From Cyrtobacter comes (GTDB lineage: Bacteria; Pseudomonadota; Alphaproteobacteria; Rickettsiales; Midichloriaceae): a stretch of 20,201 bases of DNA. How positions within the stretch are numbered: the stretch's first letter is position 1; each line of letters starts with the position of its first letter. The notes under the pieces were generated by a model. It was given only the letters and a program-made list of their open reading frames with translations. It ran no database searches and was not told where the DNA came from. Location of the stretch: positions 1-20,201 of the forward strand of contig NZ_JARGYT010000016.1 of the NCBI RefSeq assembly GCF_034470605.1, read 5' to 3'. This document shows positions 1-7,497 of this stretch, one piece after another. Made by a program: the position numbers and the translations under genes.

Positions 1-104
1 TCTCCTAATATTTTGTTTAACTTATCCTCCATCGAGGCAATTCGTTGGTCAACTGGATGTTCAGCTAGTTGTTTAGGTACCGTACTAAGCTCTTCTTGAC
101 GCAT
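1..104 (-). CDS. 5' end of an unidentified gene, cut by the window edge
   Basis: On the minus strand an ATG at 104 opens a frame that stays open to the edge of the window (about 34 residues). The peptide begins MRQEELSTVPKQLAEHP and is charged and probably helical, with no signal peptide or membrane segment in the visible part. An in-frame stop lies just upstream (TAA at 123-125), so 104 is the earliest ATG. I do not recognise the family. Because only the first codons are visible, even its status as a real gene is moderately uncertain. Confidence 0.45.
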   Translation of the reverse strand, partial: MRQEELSTVPKQLAEHPVDQRIASMEDKLNKILG

Positions 105-586
105 GATTGCATAATCTATTAATTATCCAACCTTAAGTATTGTTAATTTTTAGAGTAGCATAAAGAAGTTTTATATAAAAATTTCCATAAACACCCCTCA
201 AATGCTTCTTATACTGGCTAAGGATGCTGTGGCTTAAGCCGAATTAGGCATAGGCTGTAATATAGGTATAGTTATTTAATTAAATTGGCATAATAAGGCT
301 AATAGGCTGTAATAGTATTGTTATGTGCCATCTACCTCAAATAAAATGGATATGTTTTGCTATCTGGCTTTAAGTAAACTCTGTTTATTGAATTCTGTTT
401 ATCAAATCCAATCTGATTCTTTGTTAAATATTCCAAAGCAGTGTGCGTACTTACTCTTTTGCTTACATTATACATATTCTGTAGGGTCTAATTCAATAGA
501 AAAAAGACCCTCTCCAATGCTTATAAACAAACGCTCTAATCTGCTACTATTTGGTTAATAGCTCATACTTACCTTTTGATAGAACC
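105..586. other. non-coding stretch downstream of grxD
   Basis: These 482 bases lie between the 3' end of grxD and the start of the edge gene, both read leftwards. They are AT-rich. The only repeat I found is a 12-base direct repeat TAGGCTGTAATA at 251-262 and 303-314, 52 bases apart. A 77-codon plus-strand frame (325-558) has no recognisable protein character and no good ribosome binding site. I saw no tRNA or other RNA gene. The promoter of the edge gene should lie at the left end, but no clear -10/-35 pair stands out. Confidence 0.5.
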
Positions 587-916
587 TTATGTATTAGAAA
601 ATTTTACCCCCTTATTTTCAAGAAGCTTATGTAGTTCCTTATTAGTATACATACCCTTTACTATATCGCATCCGCCGATAAATTCACCTTTTATGTATAA
701 TTGTGGTATTGTTGGCCAATTACTAAACTCTTTTAGTGCTGATCTAAGCTCTTGGTTATCAAGCACATTTATGTCCTTAAATTCTACAGATAGCAATTTT
801 AGTATCTGAACAACAACTCCTGAAAAACCACATAGCGGCATTAAAGATGTGCCTTTCATGAATAAAACGACGTCATTTCCCTCTACTTCTGATTTTATAA
901 ATTCAATTATACTCAT
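587..916 (-). CDS. grxD: monothiol glutaredoxin (Grx4/GrxD family)
   Basis: A 109-residue single-domain monothiol glutaredoxin. The diagnostic CGFS active site is at residues 29-32, preceded by FMKGT (19-23), whose lysine helps bind glutathione. The TIPQLYI segment and the following GG-C-D glutathione-binding turn are also present. Members of this family dimerise around a glutathione-ligated [2Fe-2S] cluster, work in iron-sulfur cluster transfer and pair with BolA proteins. bolA is the gene immediately upstream, 7 bases away, and the ribosome binding site (AGTAGG) overlaps the bolA stop codon, so the two are probably co-translated. Length is normal for the family. Confidence 0.95.
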   Translation of the reverse strand: MSIIEFIKSEVEGNDVVLFMKGTSLMPLCGFSGVVVQILKLLSVEFKDINVLDNQELRSALKEFSNWPTIPQLYIKGEFIGGCDIVKGMYTNKELHKLLENKGVKFSNT

Positions 917-923
917 AACTTAC

Positions 924-1151
924 CTACTTAATAAAAGTTTCTAGCGATAGTGCGTGTAAAAACTTCAGCTTCTCACCCAATGCTTCATAAACTAACCTAT
1001 GCTGCTGCAGCATAGAAAGGCCATTAAAATAACTCGAGCTAATGGAGACTTTATAATGGTCCTGATCGCCAACTGTATCAATAATATTAATGTCCGCGTC
1101 AGGTAACTTAGTCTTTATTGAATCAAATAGTTCTACAGATGTCATTGGCAT
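924..1151 (-). CDS. bolA: BolA-family protein
   Basis: A 75-residue BolA-like protein. It shows the family pattern: an LPDADINIID strand, GDQDHYKV with its conserved histidine, the FNGLS turn, QHRLVYEALG, and the C-terminal LHALSLET. BolA proteins form heterodimers with CGFS glutaredoxins that share a [2Fe-2S] cluster using a BolA histidine. The partner gene grxD lies directly downstream, which supports this role. The start is ATG 1151, two bases after the efp stop; a second ATG two codons later (MPM) is possible. Whether it is closer to BolA or to the IbaG subgroup cannot be decided by eye. Confidence 0.93.
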   Translation of the reverse strand: MPMTSVELFDSIKTKLPDADINIIDTVGDQDHYKVSISSSYFNGLSMLQQHRLVYEALGEKLKFLHALSLETFIK

Positions 1152-1153
1152 AA

Positions 1154-1714
1154 CTACTGCACCTTCTCAACATACTCCATATTTTCTGTCCTGATTATAA
1201 TTTTCTCTCCCTTTTTTATGAATTGAGGAACAAGAATTTTTACACCATTTTTCAAAATAGCCGGTTTATAAGAAGAGGATGCAGTTTGTCCTTTTACAGT
1301 AGGCTCACATTCATCCACCTCCACTTCAAGCTTTTCTGGCAGAAAAGCAGTAACAGGCACGCCTTCGTAAATTTGTACAGAGAGCTTAATTCCATCTCCA
1401 AGAAACTTCAATGCCTCTTCAGTAAGTAATGTTTTTGGTATAGATAACTGCTCATAGCTCTGCAGATCCATTACATATATATTTTGATCATCCGTATATA
1501 AATATGGAAGCTCCATATGTTCTATGTGGGCTTTTTCTACTGTTTCAGAGCTTCTAAACCTTACATTGAGTTTTGTCCCATCCTTTATGTTCTTCATCTC
1601 AACTTGCATATATGCTCCGCCCTTACCTGGCTGGGTGTGCATTGTCTTGAGCACGATCCATAAACCATTTTGGTGATGCAAAACATGATTGACGCGTATG
1701 TCGTTTGCTTTCAT
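1154..1714 (-). CDS. efp: translation elongation factor P
   Basis: A 186-residue elongation factor P of normal length, with the three domains in order: an N-terminal KOW-like domain (about 1-64), an OB domain (about 66-128) and a C-terminal OB domain (about 130-184). EF-P binds between the P and E sites of stalled ribosomes and promotes peptide bonds at polyproline stretches. The loop TQPGKGGAY places the modifiable lysine at residue 31 (equivalent to K34 in E. coli), so a lysine-modifying enzyme such as EpmA is expected elsewhere in the genome. It is the first gene of a minus-strand operon with bolA and grxD. Its promoter should lie in 1715-1800. Confidence 0.96.
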   Translation of the reverse strand: MKANDIRVNHVLHHQNGLWIVLKTMHTQPGKGGAYMQVEMKNIKDGTKLNVRFRSSETVEKAHIEHMELPYLYTDDQNIYVMDLQSYEQLSIPKTLLTEEALKFLGDGIKLSVQIYEGVPVTAFLPEKLEVEVDECEPTVKGQTASSSYKPAILKNGVKILVPQFIKKGEKIIIRTENMEYVEKVQ

Positions 1715-2206
1715 TTTATAATCTATCTTATACTTATCAAACCGAATATCAGCACTGTAACATACAACAACACATACCTCAATTACTAATGTTTTACTTT
1801 GCTATATGATGGTCAGAGATATTTATATAAAGCTAAGGCGGTATAGAATGATTACATAAAAAATAATTTTGTTAAACTTAACCCAATGATAACTAACATA
1901 TTTTCAAAATTAGTCATGGGCCATTTTTATGACACTTTAGCTATAAAGGTATCAATAACCATCTTTATATAAATACCGCACCTTAAAGTTTATCTTGGGA
2001 GTTAAGGCTAGATACACACCTCCATTGTATTGTTAATAAGAATAATATTCTGTTTCAGAAGCATTATTAGCTTTATAATAATATCCAATGCTAGAACAAA
2101 TAGCAGTTTGTTCTAATATACATACTTAATTTTGTTTTAGGTTTGATTTACGTAGTAATTCATGTAGCATCTTAAGTGAATCTATGATTTTCACATTTTT
2201 AGAAAC
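1715..2206. promoter_or_regulatory. divergent intergenic region between efp and virD4
   Basis: These 492 AT-rich bases separate the leftward efp operon from rightward virD4, so they must hold both promoters. No clear consensus -10/-35 pair could be chosen by eye. Two structures stand out. One is an inverted repeat, TATTTATATAAAG at 1820-1832 against CTTTATATAAATA at 1963-1975, flanked by GCGGTAT (1838-1844) and ATACCGC (1973-1979). The other is a hairpin at 2092-2115, listed separately. I found no tRNA or small-RNA signature and no convincing short gene. Confidence 0.5.
2092..2115. repeat. 9-bp perfect inverted repeat upstream of virD4
   Basis: TAGAACAAA (2092-2100), a 6-base loop TAGCAG and TTTGTTCTA (2107-2115) form a perfect 9-bp stem about 90 bases before virD4. 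No U-tract follows immediately, so it is not a typical intrinsic terminator. It could be an operator or a leader hairpin. The GAAC/GTTC ends recall LexA half-sites, but the 12-base spacing does not fit the alphaproteobacterial direct repeat. Confidence 0.4.
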
Positions 2207-3988
2207 ATGGAGAACGCGATCATGTTCGTGAAGAACTTAGTAGTTGCAATTATTGCATTTTGCATAGGCCTACCCTTAATTGCTCATATTATGGGTATAA
2301 TATTGAGCTTTGTTGTTCTTGGGGCCGATCATACATTTTCTTTAGTATATATAAAATCCCTTGGGCCAATAGATTATCTTATATCAACTTGGCGCTGGGT
2401 TATTTATTATTTTGATAGGATATCAATTTCAGATTACGATCATCTTGTTGTAAAGTTATTGCTTTCAACGTTTGTACCGTTTTTTGTTTATATACTTATT
2501 CTCTTTGTAAAAAGAGATGCTTTATACGAATTAAGGCCTTTTAAAAAGGATGAATCTATACATGGTGATGCCGCTTGGGCTACTGAGCAAGATATCAAAA
2601 AAGCCAAATTAAGAGGAAAAGACGGCATGCTTATTGGTGAAGATAGGGCTGGGTTTCTTGTTGCCTCAGGGTTTCAACATGCATTGCTCTTTGCGCCAAC
2701 TGGTTCTGGTAAAGGTGTTGGTTTTGTAATTCCGAACCTACTTTATTGGGAGCATTCTGTTTTTATTCATGATATTAAGCTTGAAAATTATGAATTGACT
2801 AGTGGATGGAGGCAAAAATCGGGACAAGAGGTATATGTTTGGAGCCCGGCAGATCCAGATGGTGTTACGCATTGCTATAATCCAATAGATTGGGTTAGTG
2901 ATAAACCTGGGCAAATGGTGGATGATGTTCAAAAGATAGGAAATTTGATAATGCCAGAGAAGGAATTCTGGAACAATGAGGCAAGATCTTTATTTGTTGG
3001 GGTGCTTCTGTACTTAATTGCGGATCCAAATAAAAATGCCTCATTTGGTGAGGTTGTAAGGGTAATGAGAAGCGATGATGTTGTATATAATTTAGCTGTA
3101 GTGTTAGATACTATGGGGCAGGATATACACCCAGTTGCGTATATGAATATAGCTGCCTTTCTTCAAAAGGCTGATAAAGAAAGGTCTGGTGTTATATCAA
3201 CTATGAACTCAAGCCTTGAGTTATGGGCGAACCCGCTTATTGATGCTGCCACTGCTAAAAGTGATTTTAACATAACGGAGTTTAAAAAGAAGAGGACTAC
3301 AGTATATGTAGGATTGACGCCAGATAACTTACAAAGACTTCAACCTTTAATGCAGGTTTTTTATCAACAGGCTACTGAATTCTTATCACGCAAAATGCCA
3401 GAAAAAGATGAGCCATATGGCGTGATGTTTATGTTAGATGAATTCCCTACTCTTGGTAAAATGGAGCAATTCATGAGTGGTATTGCTTATTTTAGAGGTT
3501 ATCATGTAAGACTATTCCTTATAGTACAAGATACACAGCAGCTAAAAGGTATATATGAAGAGCATGGAATGAATTCATTTTTATCTAATTCCACATATAG
3601 AATTACCTTTGCAGCAAATAACTTTGAAACTGCCAATCTTATTTCGCAATTATGTGGTAATAAGACTGTTGATGCGGTATCTGCAAGTAAATCAAAATTC
3701 CTAGATTTGAATCCTTCATCTAAATCAATGAACGTTTCTAAAGCTCAAAGAGCGTTGTTACTTCCGCAAGAGGTTATAAATTTATCAAGAGATGATCAGA
3801 TAATACTTATAGAATCTAGCCCTCCTATTAGATGTAAGAAGATTAAGTATTACGCTAACAAGTTCTTTAAATCTAGACTATTGAAACAAACATTCGTGCC
3901 AACGCAAGAGCCATACGATCCAAGAAAAGCAAGAATTTCTTCACAAAGTGGTACTTCTAGTGCTACAAAAAAGCTTGAATCTTCTTAA
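2207..3988 (+). CDS. virD4: type IV secretion coupling protein VirD4
   Basis: A 593-residue VirD4/TraG-type coupling ATPase, the inner-membrane receptor that brings substrates to the type IV secretion channel. Two membrane segments lie in the first 105 residues (about 7-38 and 84-100), followed by the cytoplasmic domain. Walker A is APTGSGKG (163-170, lysine 169), and Walker B ends in MLDEF (D411, E412). EPYGVMFMLDEFPTLGKM is typical of the family. The first start is ATG 2207, but it has no ribosome binding site. ATG 2222 (codon 6) has GGAG at 2209-2212, nine bases upstream, and may be the true start. The serine-rich tail overlaps the frame of xseA. No virB genes adjoin; virB3-virB4 lie about 13.5 kb away, as is common in Rickettsiales (rvhD4). 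Confidence 0.96.
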   Translation: MENAIMFVKNLVVAIIAFCIGLPLIAHIMGIILSFVVLGADHTFSLVYIKSLGPIDYLISTWRWVIYYFDRISISDYDHLVVKLLLSTFVPFFVYILILFVKRDALYELRPFKKDESIHGDAAWATEQDIKKAKLRGKDGMLIGEDRAGFLVASGFQHALLFAPTGSGKGVGFVIPNLLYWEHSVFIHDIKLENYELTSGWRQKSGQEVYVWSPADPDGVTHCYNPIDWVSDKPGQMVDDVQKIGNLIMPEKEFWNNEARSLFVGVLLYLIADPNKNASFGEVVRVMRSDDVVYNLAVVLDTMGQDIHPVAYMNIAAFLQKADKERSGVISTMNSSLELWANPLIDAATAKSDFNITEFKKKRTTVYVGLTPDNLQRLQPLMQVFYQQATEFLSRKMPEKDEPYGVMFMLDEFPTLGKMEQFMSGIAYFRGYHVRLFLIVQDTQQLKGIYEEHGMNSFLSNSTYRITFAANNFETANLISQLCGNKTVDAVSASKSKFLDLNPSSKSMNVSKAQRALLLPQEVINLSRDDQIILIESSPPIRCKKIKYYANKFFKSRLLKQTFVPTQEPYDPRKARISSQSGTSSATKKLESS

Positions 3989-5312
3989 GCTAGTTAATTT
4001 GGAAGCAATTTTGAGTGTGTCGCAGGTATCTGAGAGATTGAAGGGTGTCATTCAATCTCAGTTTCACTCTGTATCTATCAGGGGTGAGATATCTGGTATG
4101 AAGGAAAGCGGTGTTGGTCATAGATATTTTAACCTGAAAGATGATAAATCATTATTAAACGCTGTTTGTTGGCGAGGTATCTCGCTTCCCTTTGATCTTG
4201 AAGATGGAATGGAAATAATTTGTATTGGTTCCATTTCAATATACCAGCAGCGTTCCACTTATCAGCTTAATGTCCAATCTATTACGCTTTCTGGCAAAGG
4301 TGCGATTTTAGAATTAATAGAAAAAAGGAAACAAAAATTAAAAGAGGAAGGTATTTTTGATATTAAGAAGCCATTGCCAAAAATGCCAAATAAAATCGCT
4401 ATTATTACATCGGAAAGAGGGGCTGTCATTGAAGATATGCTGCATAGAATAAGGGATAGATTTCCGATGCACGTGCTTATATATGATGTTAAAGTACAAG
4501 GTGAAGGTGCTGCAAGCCAAATATCAGAAGCTATATTGCATCTAAATAATCATATAAACGCATTAGATATCATTATTATTGCTAGAGGTGGTGGATCAAT
4601 TGAAGATTTAATGTGTTTTAATGATGAAAATTTAGCAAGGGTAATATCTAATTCTAATATACCTATAGTTTCAGCTATAGGACATGAAACTGATTTCACT
4701 ATTGCGGATTTTGCTGCGGATCTTAGAGCGCCAACACCAAGTGCTGCAATAGAGTTATTGATCCCTAATCAATATGAGGTGAAAAAGCGTATACAGTCTA
4801 ATTCATTCAAATTATCTTCTTATATAGAATCCAAAATTCTTAGATATAGAATTGAAATAAATAAGATGCTTATGGCATCTTCTAAATTTCATCAAAGTTT
4901 TTACCAAAATATATCTAGAAAAGTTGATATTTATGGATCTAAGTTAATTGGTTACAAGATTGACCATATACTAAAGACAGAACTTATATTACGTAGTGTA
5001 AAAAAAGAGTTTCAAAGAATTAATCTTACCTCTCTGTATGTAAGATTAGAAAAAACAAAAAAACTTTTATCAGATTCTTATTTGGAGCAATTTAAGATAA
5101 ACCTTTCAAAGCTAGAAAATTTAAATCTAAGGTTAGCTGCCTTTAATAAAGAAAGAATAATGCAAATGGGTTTTTCTATAGTAAAAATGGAAAATGTTGC
5201 GCTGAAAGATATCAATAAAATACAAAATGGCTCTAATCTTTCAATTGAAATGGTAGGGGGATTTTTAGAGGTCACTACTAAAAAAGTTAATCTTTTGAAT
5301 AGTAAAAAATAA
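3948..5312 (+). CDS. xseA: exodeoxyribonuclease VII large subunit
   Basis: The large, catalytic subunit of exonuclease VII, which degrades single-stranded DNA together with XseB. An N-terminal OB-fold (RGEISG, GHRYFNLKDD, AVCWRG) is followed by the catalytic domain with ARGGGSIEDL (212-221), GHETDFT from 245 and the RAPTPSAAIEL signature. A long helical, coiled-coil C-terminal region follows. At 454 residues it is of normal length. The coordinates give the longest frame (GTG 3948), which overlaps virD4 by 41 bases. TTG 3999, or TTG 4011 with GGAAG at 4001-4005 just upstream, would remove the overlap and better match the usual family N-terminus (SVSQVSERLK). It is probably in an operon with virD4. 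The small subunit gene xseB is not in this window. Confidence 0.93.
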   Translation: MVLLVLQKSLNLLKLVNLEAILSVSQVSERLKGVIQSQFHSVSIRGEISGMKESGVGHRYFNLKDDKSLLNAVCWRGISLPFDLEDGMEIICIGSISIYQQRSTYQLNVQSITLSGKGAILELIEKRKQKLKEEGIFDIKKPLPKMPNKIAIITSERGAVIEDMLHRIRDRFPMHVLIYDVKVQGEGAASQISEAILHLNNHINALDIIIIARGGGSIEDLMCFNDENLARVISNSNIPIVSAIGHETDFTIADFAADLRAPTPSAAIELLIPNQYEVKKRIQSNSFKLSSYIESKILRYRIEINKMLMASSKFHQSFYQNISRKVDIYGSKLIGYKIDHILKTELILRSVKKEFQRINLTSLYVRLEKTKKLLSDSYLEQFKINLSKLENLNLRLAAFNKERIMQMGFSIVKMENVALKDINKIQNGSNLSIEMVGGFLEVTTKKVNLLNSKK

Positions 5313-5591
5313 TGGATGTACCTTTCAAAGATAGGTTTTAAAAGGCACAATAAATGGTTATCTCATCCTAATAATGGTGAAGAATACATAAAAATTATGC
5401 TGTAGTTTCTTCTAGAAGAGAGCATTCTGCTATGGGCTGGTGTAGCTCATCTTGGCAGCTTAATTTTTGTGCATATTCATGATTTGAGTTCCCGGTGTTA
5501 TCTGCATTATTAAGCATTATTACTTCATTATAAAAAGATTGGCCTGTTGCCTTATGATATACATGCTGAGTAGAGTTACATGAATGATCTG

Positions 5592-6521
5592 TCATAATAA
5601 TTGTGACGTCACACTTTTAGATAAGTCATGCACTAGGTATAGGGCTATTTGTAGTGAGTTGCTATCAAGGCCAGTGAATGGCTCATCCATGATGATTAAA
5701 CCAAACTTATTTTTATTATTCTCTAATTCATAAAATTTTAATGTATGATAATATATGTGAATGAGATCTATTTTCTTTTTTTGCCCGCCACTTAAATTTG
5801 AAGCCCATTCGTTATGAAATTCATCAAGTCTTTTTGAGAGACATTCAGAACTGTTGCTTTTGTTATCATCAAGTGTATCTAATATTTGCTTTAATAAGTG
5901 GTGATCGGATTCGGAATGTGGCCCAGGGCCGATTATTGCTTCGCGTAGAGTGCAAAATGGTGTTATATATGTAAGCTGTGGCATAAAGGCCTTATAATGA
6001 TCTTCACTTGTTATAACGTGCCCATTAATCTGTAGATCATGAACAGGAATACCGCAGCCCATTAGCGCTGATGTTAGCATGCTTTTTCCGCAGCCAGAAG
6101 GGCCGGATATAGCGTATATCTTGTTTTTTTCAAACGTAAGGTCGTGCAAATTTATTAATGGTGCCTTATTATTAAAGCCTATGTAGAGTTCTTTAATGTA
6201 TAAAGTATCGGACCCATTATTTGCTTCAAATTGAATTTGGTTTTTTGTATATGGGGCATTGTGAAGCTCTGTTAAGATAGAATCTAATTCTCTGAATATT
6301 GATGATGTATACAATGTATCACAAGTCTCTAAAAATGAAAGATATTGTAATACTGATGGTAAGTGACTGAAAGGATTTATCTGCCACCTCAAATCAGGTA
6401 TTTCCCCGAGCGCTGTACTATTATTCAATTTCTTCGCTGCATAATTACTAAAAATTAGTGTAGGTATGGATGATATAAGTGGGCTTAAAGGTCCGCATAT
6501 AGTTTTTAGCATAACTGACAA
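5592..6521 (-). CDS. largest surviving fragment of the broken ABC transporter (ATPase domain)
   Basis: An open frame of 309 residues carrying the end of the membrane domain and most of the nucleotide-binding domain: GPSGCGKS at 140-147, LSGGQ at 243-247, and LIIMDEPFTGLD starting at 275. Its first ATG is internal to the original gene; the same frame is open upstream to the A8 tract at 6679-6686. It ends before the switch histidine, which lies in the next fragment (5395-5595). An isolated product would therefore lack both most of its transmembrane part and the complete ATPase site, so function as a stand-alone protein is unlikely unless frameshifting restores the full chain. Confidence 0.6.
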   Translation of the reverse strand: MSVMLKTICGPLSPLISSIPTLIFSNYAAKKLNNSTALGEIPDLRWQINPFSHLPSVLQYLSFLETCDTLYTSSIFRELDSILTELHNAPYTKNQIQFEANNGSDTLYIKELYIGFNNKAPLINLHDLTFEKNKIYAISGPSGCGKSMLTSALMGCGIPVHDLQINGHVITSEDHYKAFMPQLTYITPFCTLREAIIGPGPHSESDHHLLKQILDTLDDNKSNSSECLSKRLDEFHNEWASNLSGGQKKKIDLIHIYYHTLKFYELENNKNKFGLIIMDEPFTGLDSNSLQIALYLVHDLSKSVTSQLL

Positions 6522-6678
6522 CGATAATGTATTAAGTCTAAGGTTTAATTCGTGACCATTGTTTAAGGATTCTATTATTGTATCTGTTATATGATCTGTT
6601 TTATTAATTAGGGCTATATGTTGCGAATTGTTAAAATAGTTTGTGTGTAGTATTGCATTTGTAAATTTTTGAACGCTG

Positions 6679-6686
6679 TTTTTTTT
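6679..6686 (-). other. A8 homopolymer at the frameshift point
   Basis: On the minus strand the run reads GATTTAAAAAAAACAGCG. With eight A residues the frame ends at 6614. With nine, the frame stays open for more than 1 kb into the ATPase domain and gives a family-like permease sequence. This is therefore a one-base indel in a homopolymer, a slippage-prone site. Confidence 0.75.
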
Positions 6687-7115
6687 AAATCCTCATGAAA
6701 TATATCTCTCTCCATATTTATTCTACCCTCTATCATTAGGTTAGAGAGTATGTATGCGCCTATATAATGGTAAAAAGAGAGACCGTACTCATCTTTAAGG
6801 AAAAATAATGATGCTGTGTTAAGATTGGTATTAATATGAGTTGCAAGTTGTTCTTGTTGCGCATCGTATAATTTATCAAGAAGTAAATAAATCCTGGCGG
6901 CAATACTTGGATTCTGGGCTATTTTTAAAGAATTCTCGTTTGAAATTAAGGCAAATTGCTGCACGCTGAGCGGTTACAGACAGAAAATTCCAAAATGGGC
7001 TCTTATATTGTTTCTCATAAGCTGCATGATGATCTATTGTAACAGATGCCACAGAAGAGGAGAAGCATAAAAGAAGCCAATTGGTCAAGAAGTTAAAAGA
7101 TATTGCAATGAAATT

Positions 7116-7497
7116 TTACTTATTAGGTTATAGAATTGATATTATATGTATAAAGATTAACGATGCTTATCATTGACATATATGTTTATACAGTTTGCAT
7201 TCAATGAGTCGAAAGATTGATTAATCTACTTTTACGTTATATTGTATAATAAGCGCCCTTTCAAACGTGGTTTATAAACAATGCTACGAAATTAACAGTT
7301 TAAGTGAATAATATACTATGAATCTGGTTATTTTGAATTTTGAGGTTTTGTCATAGGATGCTGATCTATAACTAGAAATAGATTATATCTGTCCTTATAT
7401 ATGTGCTTGTATTCACCGAATTAAAGAAGTTTTATTCTATTGTAGTGAGCAAAGATATGTTATTATCCATTGCTTCTTATAGCTATTTGGTTTTTCT
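7116..7497. promoter_or_regulatory. intergenic region upstream of the amidase gene
   Basis: These 382 AT-rich bases lie between the 5' end of the broken transporter (leftward) and the amidase gene (rightward). A good -10 hexamer TATAAT is at 7245-7250, but no matching -35 sits at the usual spacing; TTGATT at 7217-7222 is 22 bases away. A perfect 10-base palindrome GTTTATAAAC is at 7270-7279. No tRNA, small-RNA signature or convincing short gene was seen. Confidence 0.35.

Larger units (their letters stand above)
5395..7115 (-). pseudogene. frameshifted ABC transporter, permease fused to ATPase (ABCD/SbmA-YddA-like)
   Basis: Consecutive minus-strand fragments together spell one ABC transporter half-molecule of about 570 residues. 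The N-terminal part (from about 7115) has a membrane segment and FWNFLSVTAQR, then shifts frame near 6975-6960. The next piece ends in the wrong frame at 6614. Adding one A to the A8 run at 6679-6686 gives an open frame straight into the ATPase piece, including FNNSQHIALI, which fits the family pattern around IALYRGE. The ATPase has Walker A GPSGCGKS (6104-6081), a Q-loop in PQLTYI, LSGGQKKK, and Walker B LIIMDEP. The frame stops at 5592, and the switch-histidine segment TDHS continues in another frame from 5595 (ATGA overlap). PQLTYITPFCTLREAI closely resembles the ABCD family. Three breaks imply a decaying gene; sequencing error is the alternative. Confidence 0.8.

Noticed and set aside
251..314. 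12-base direct repeat TAGGCTGTAATA, 52 bases apart, as a possible repeat array
   Set aside because: Only two copies in AT-rich non-coding DNA; no further units, so neither an array nor a CRISPR.
325..558. 77-codon plus-strand frame in the gap after grxD
   Set aside because: No ribosome binding site, no domain-like pattern and an irregular composition. It looks like a chance frame.
2092..2115. LexA-type operator upstream of virD4
   Set aside because: GAAC and GTTC are 12 bases apart and inverted. The alphaproteobacterial site is a direct repeat with a 7-base gap.
5078..5350. 90-codon minus-strand frame over the xseA 3' end
   Set aside because: It reads through the coiled-coil coding part of xseA and has no family likeness.
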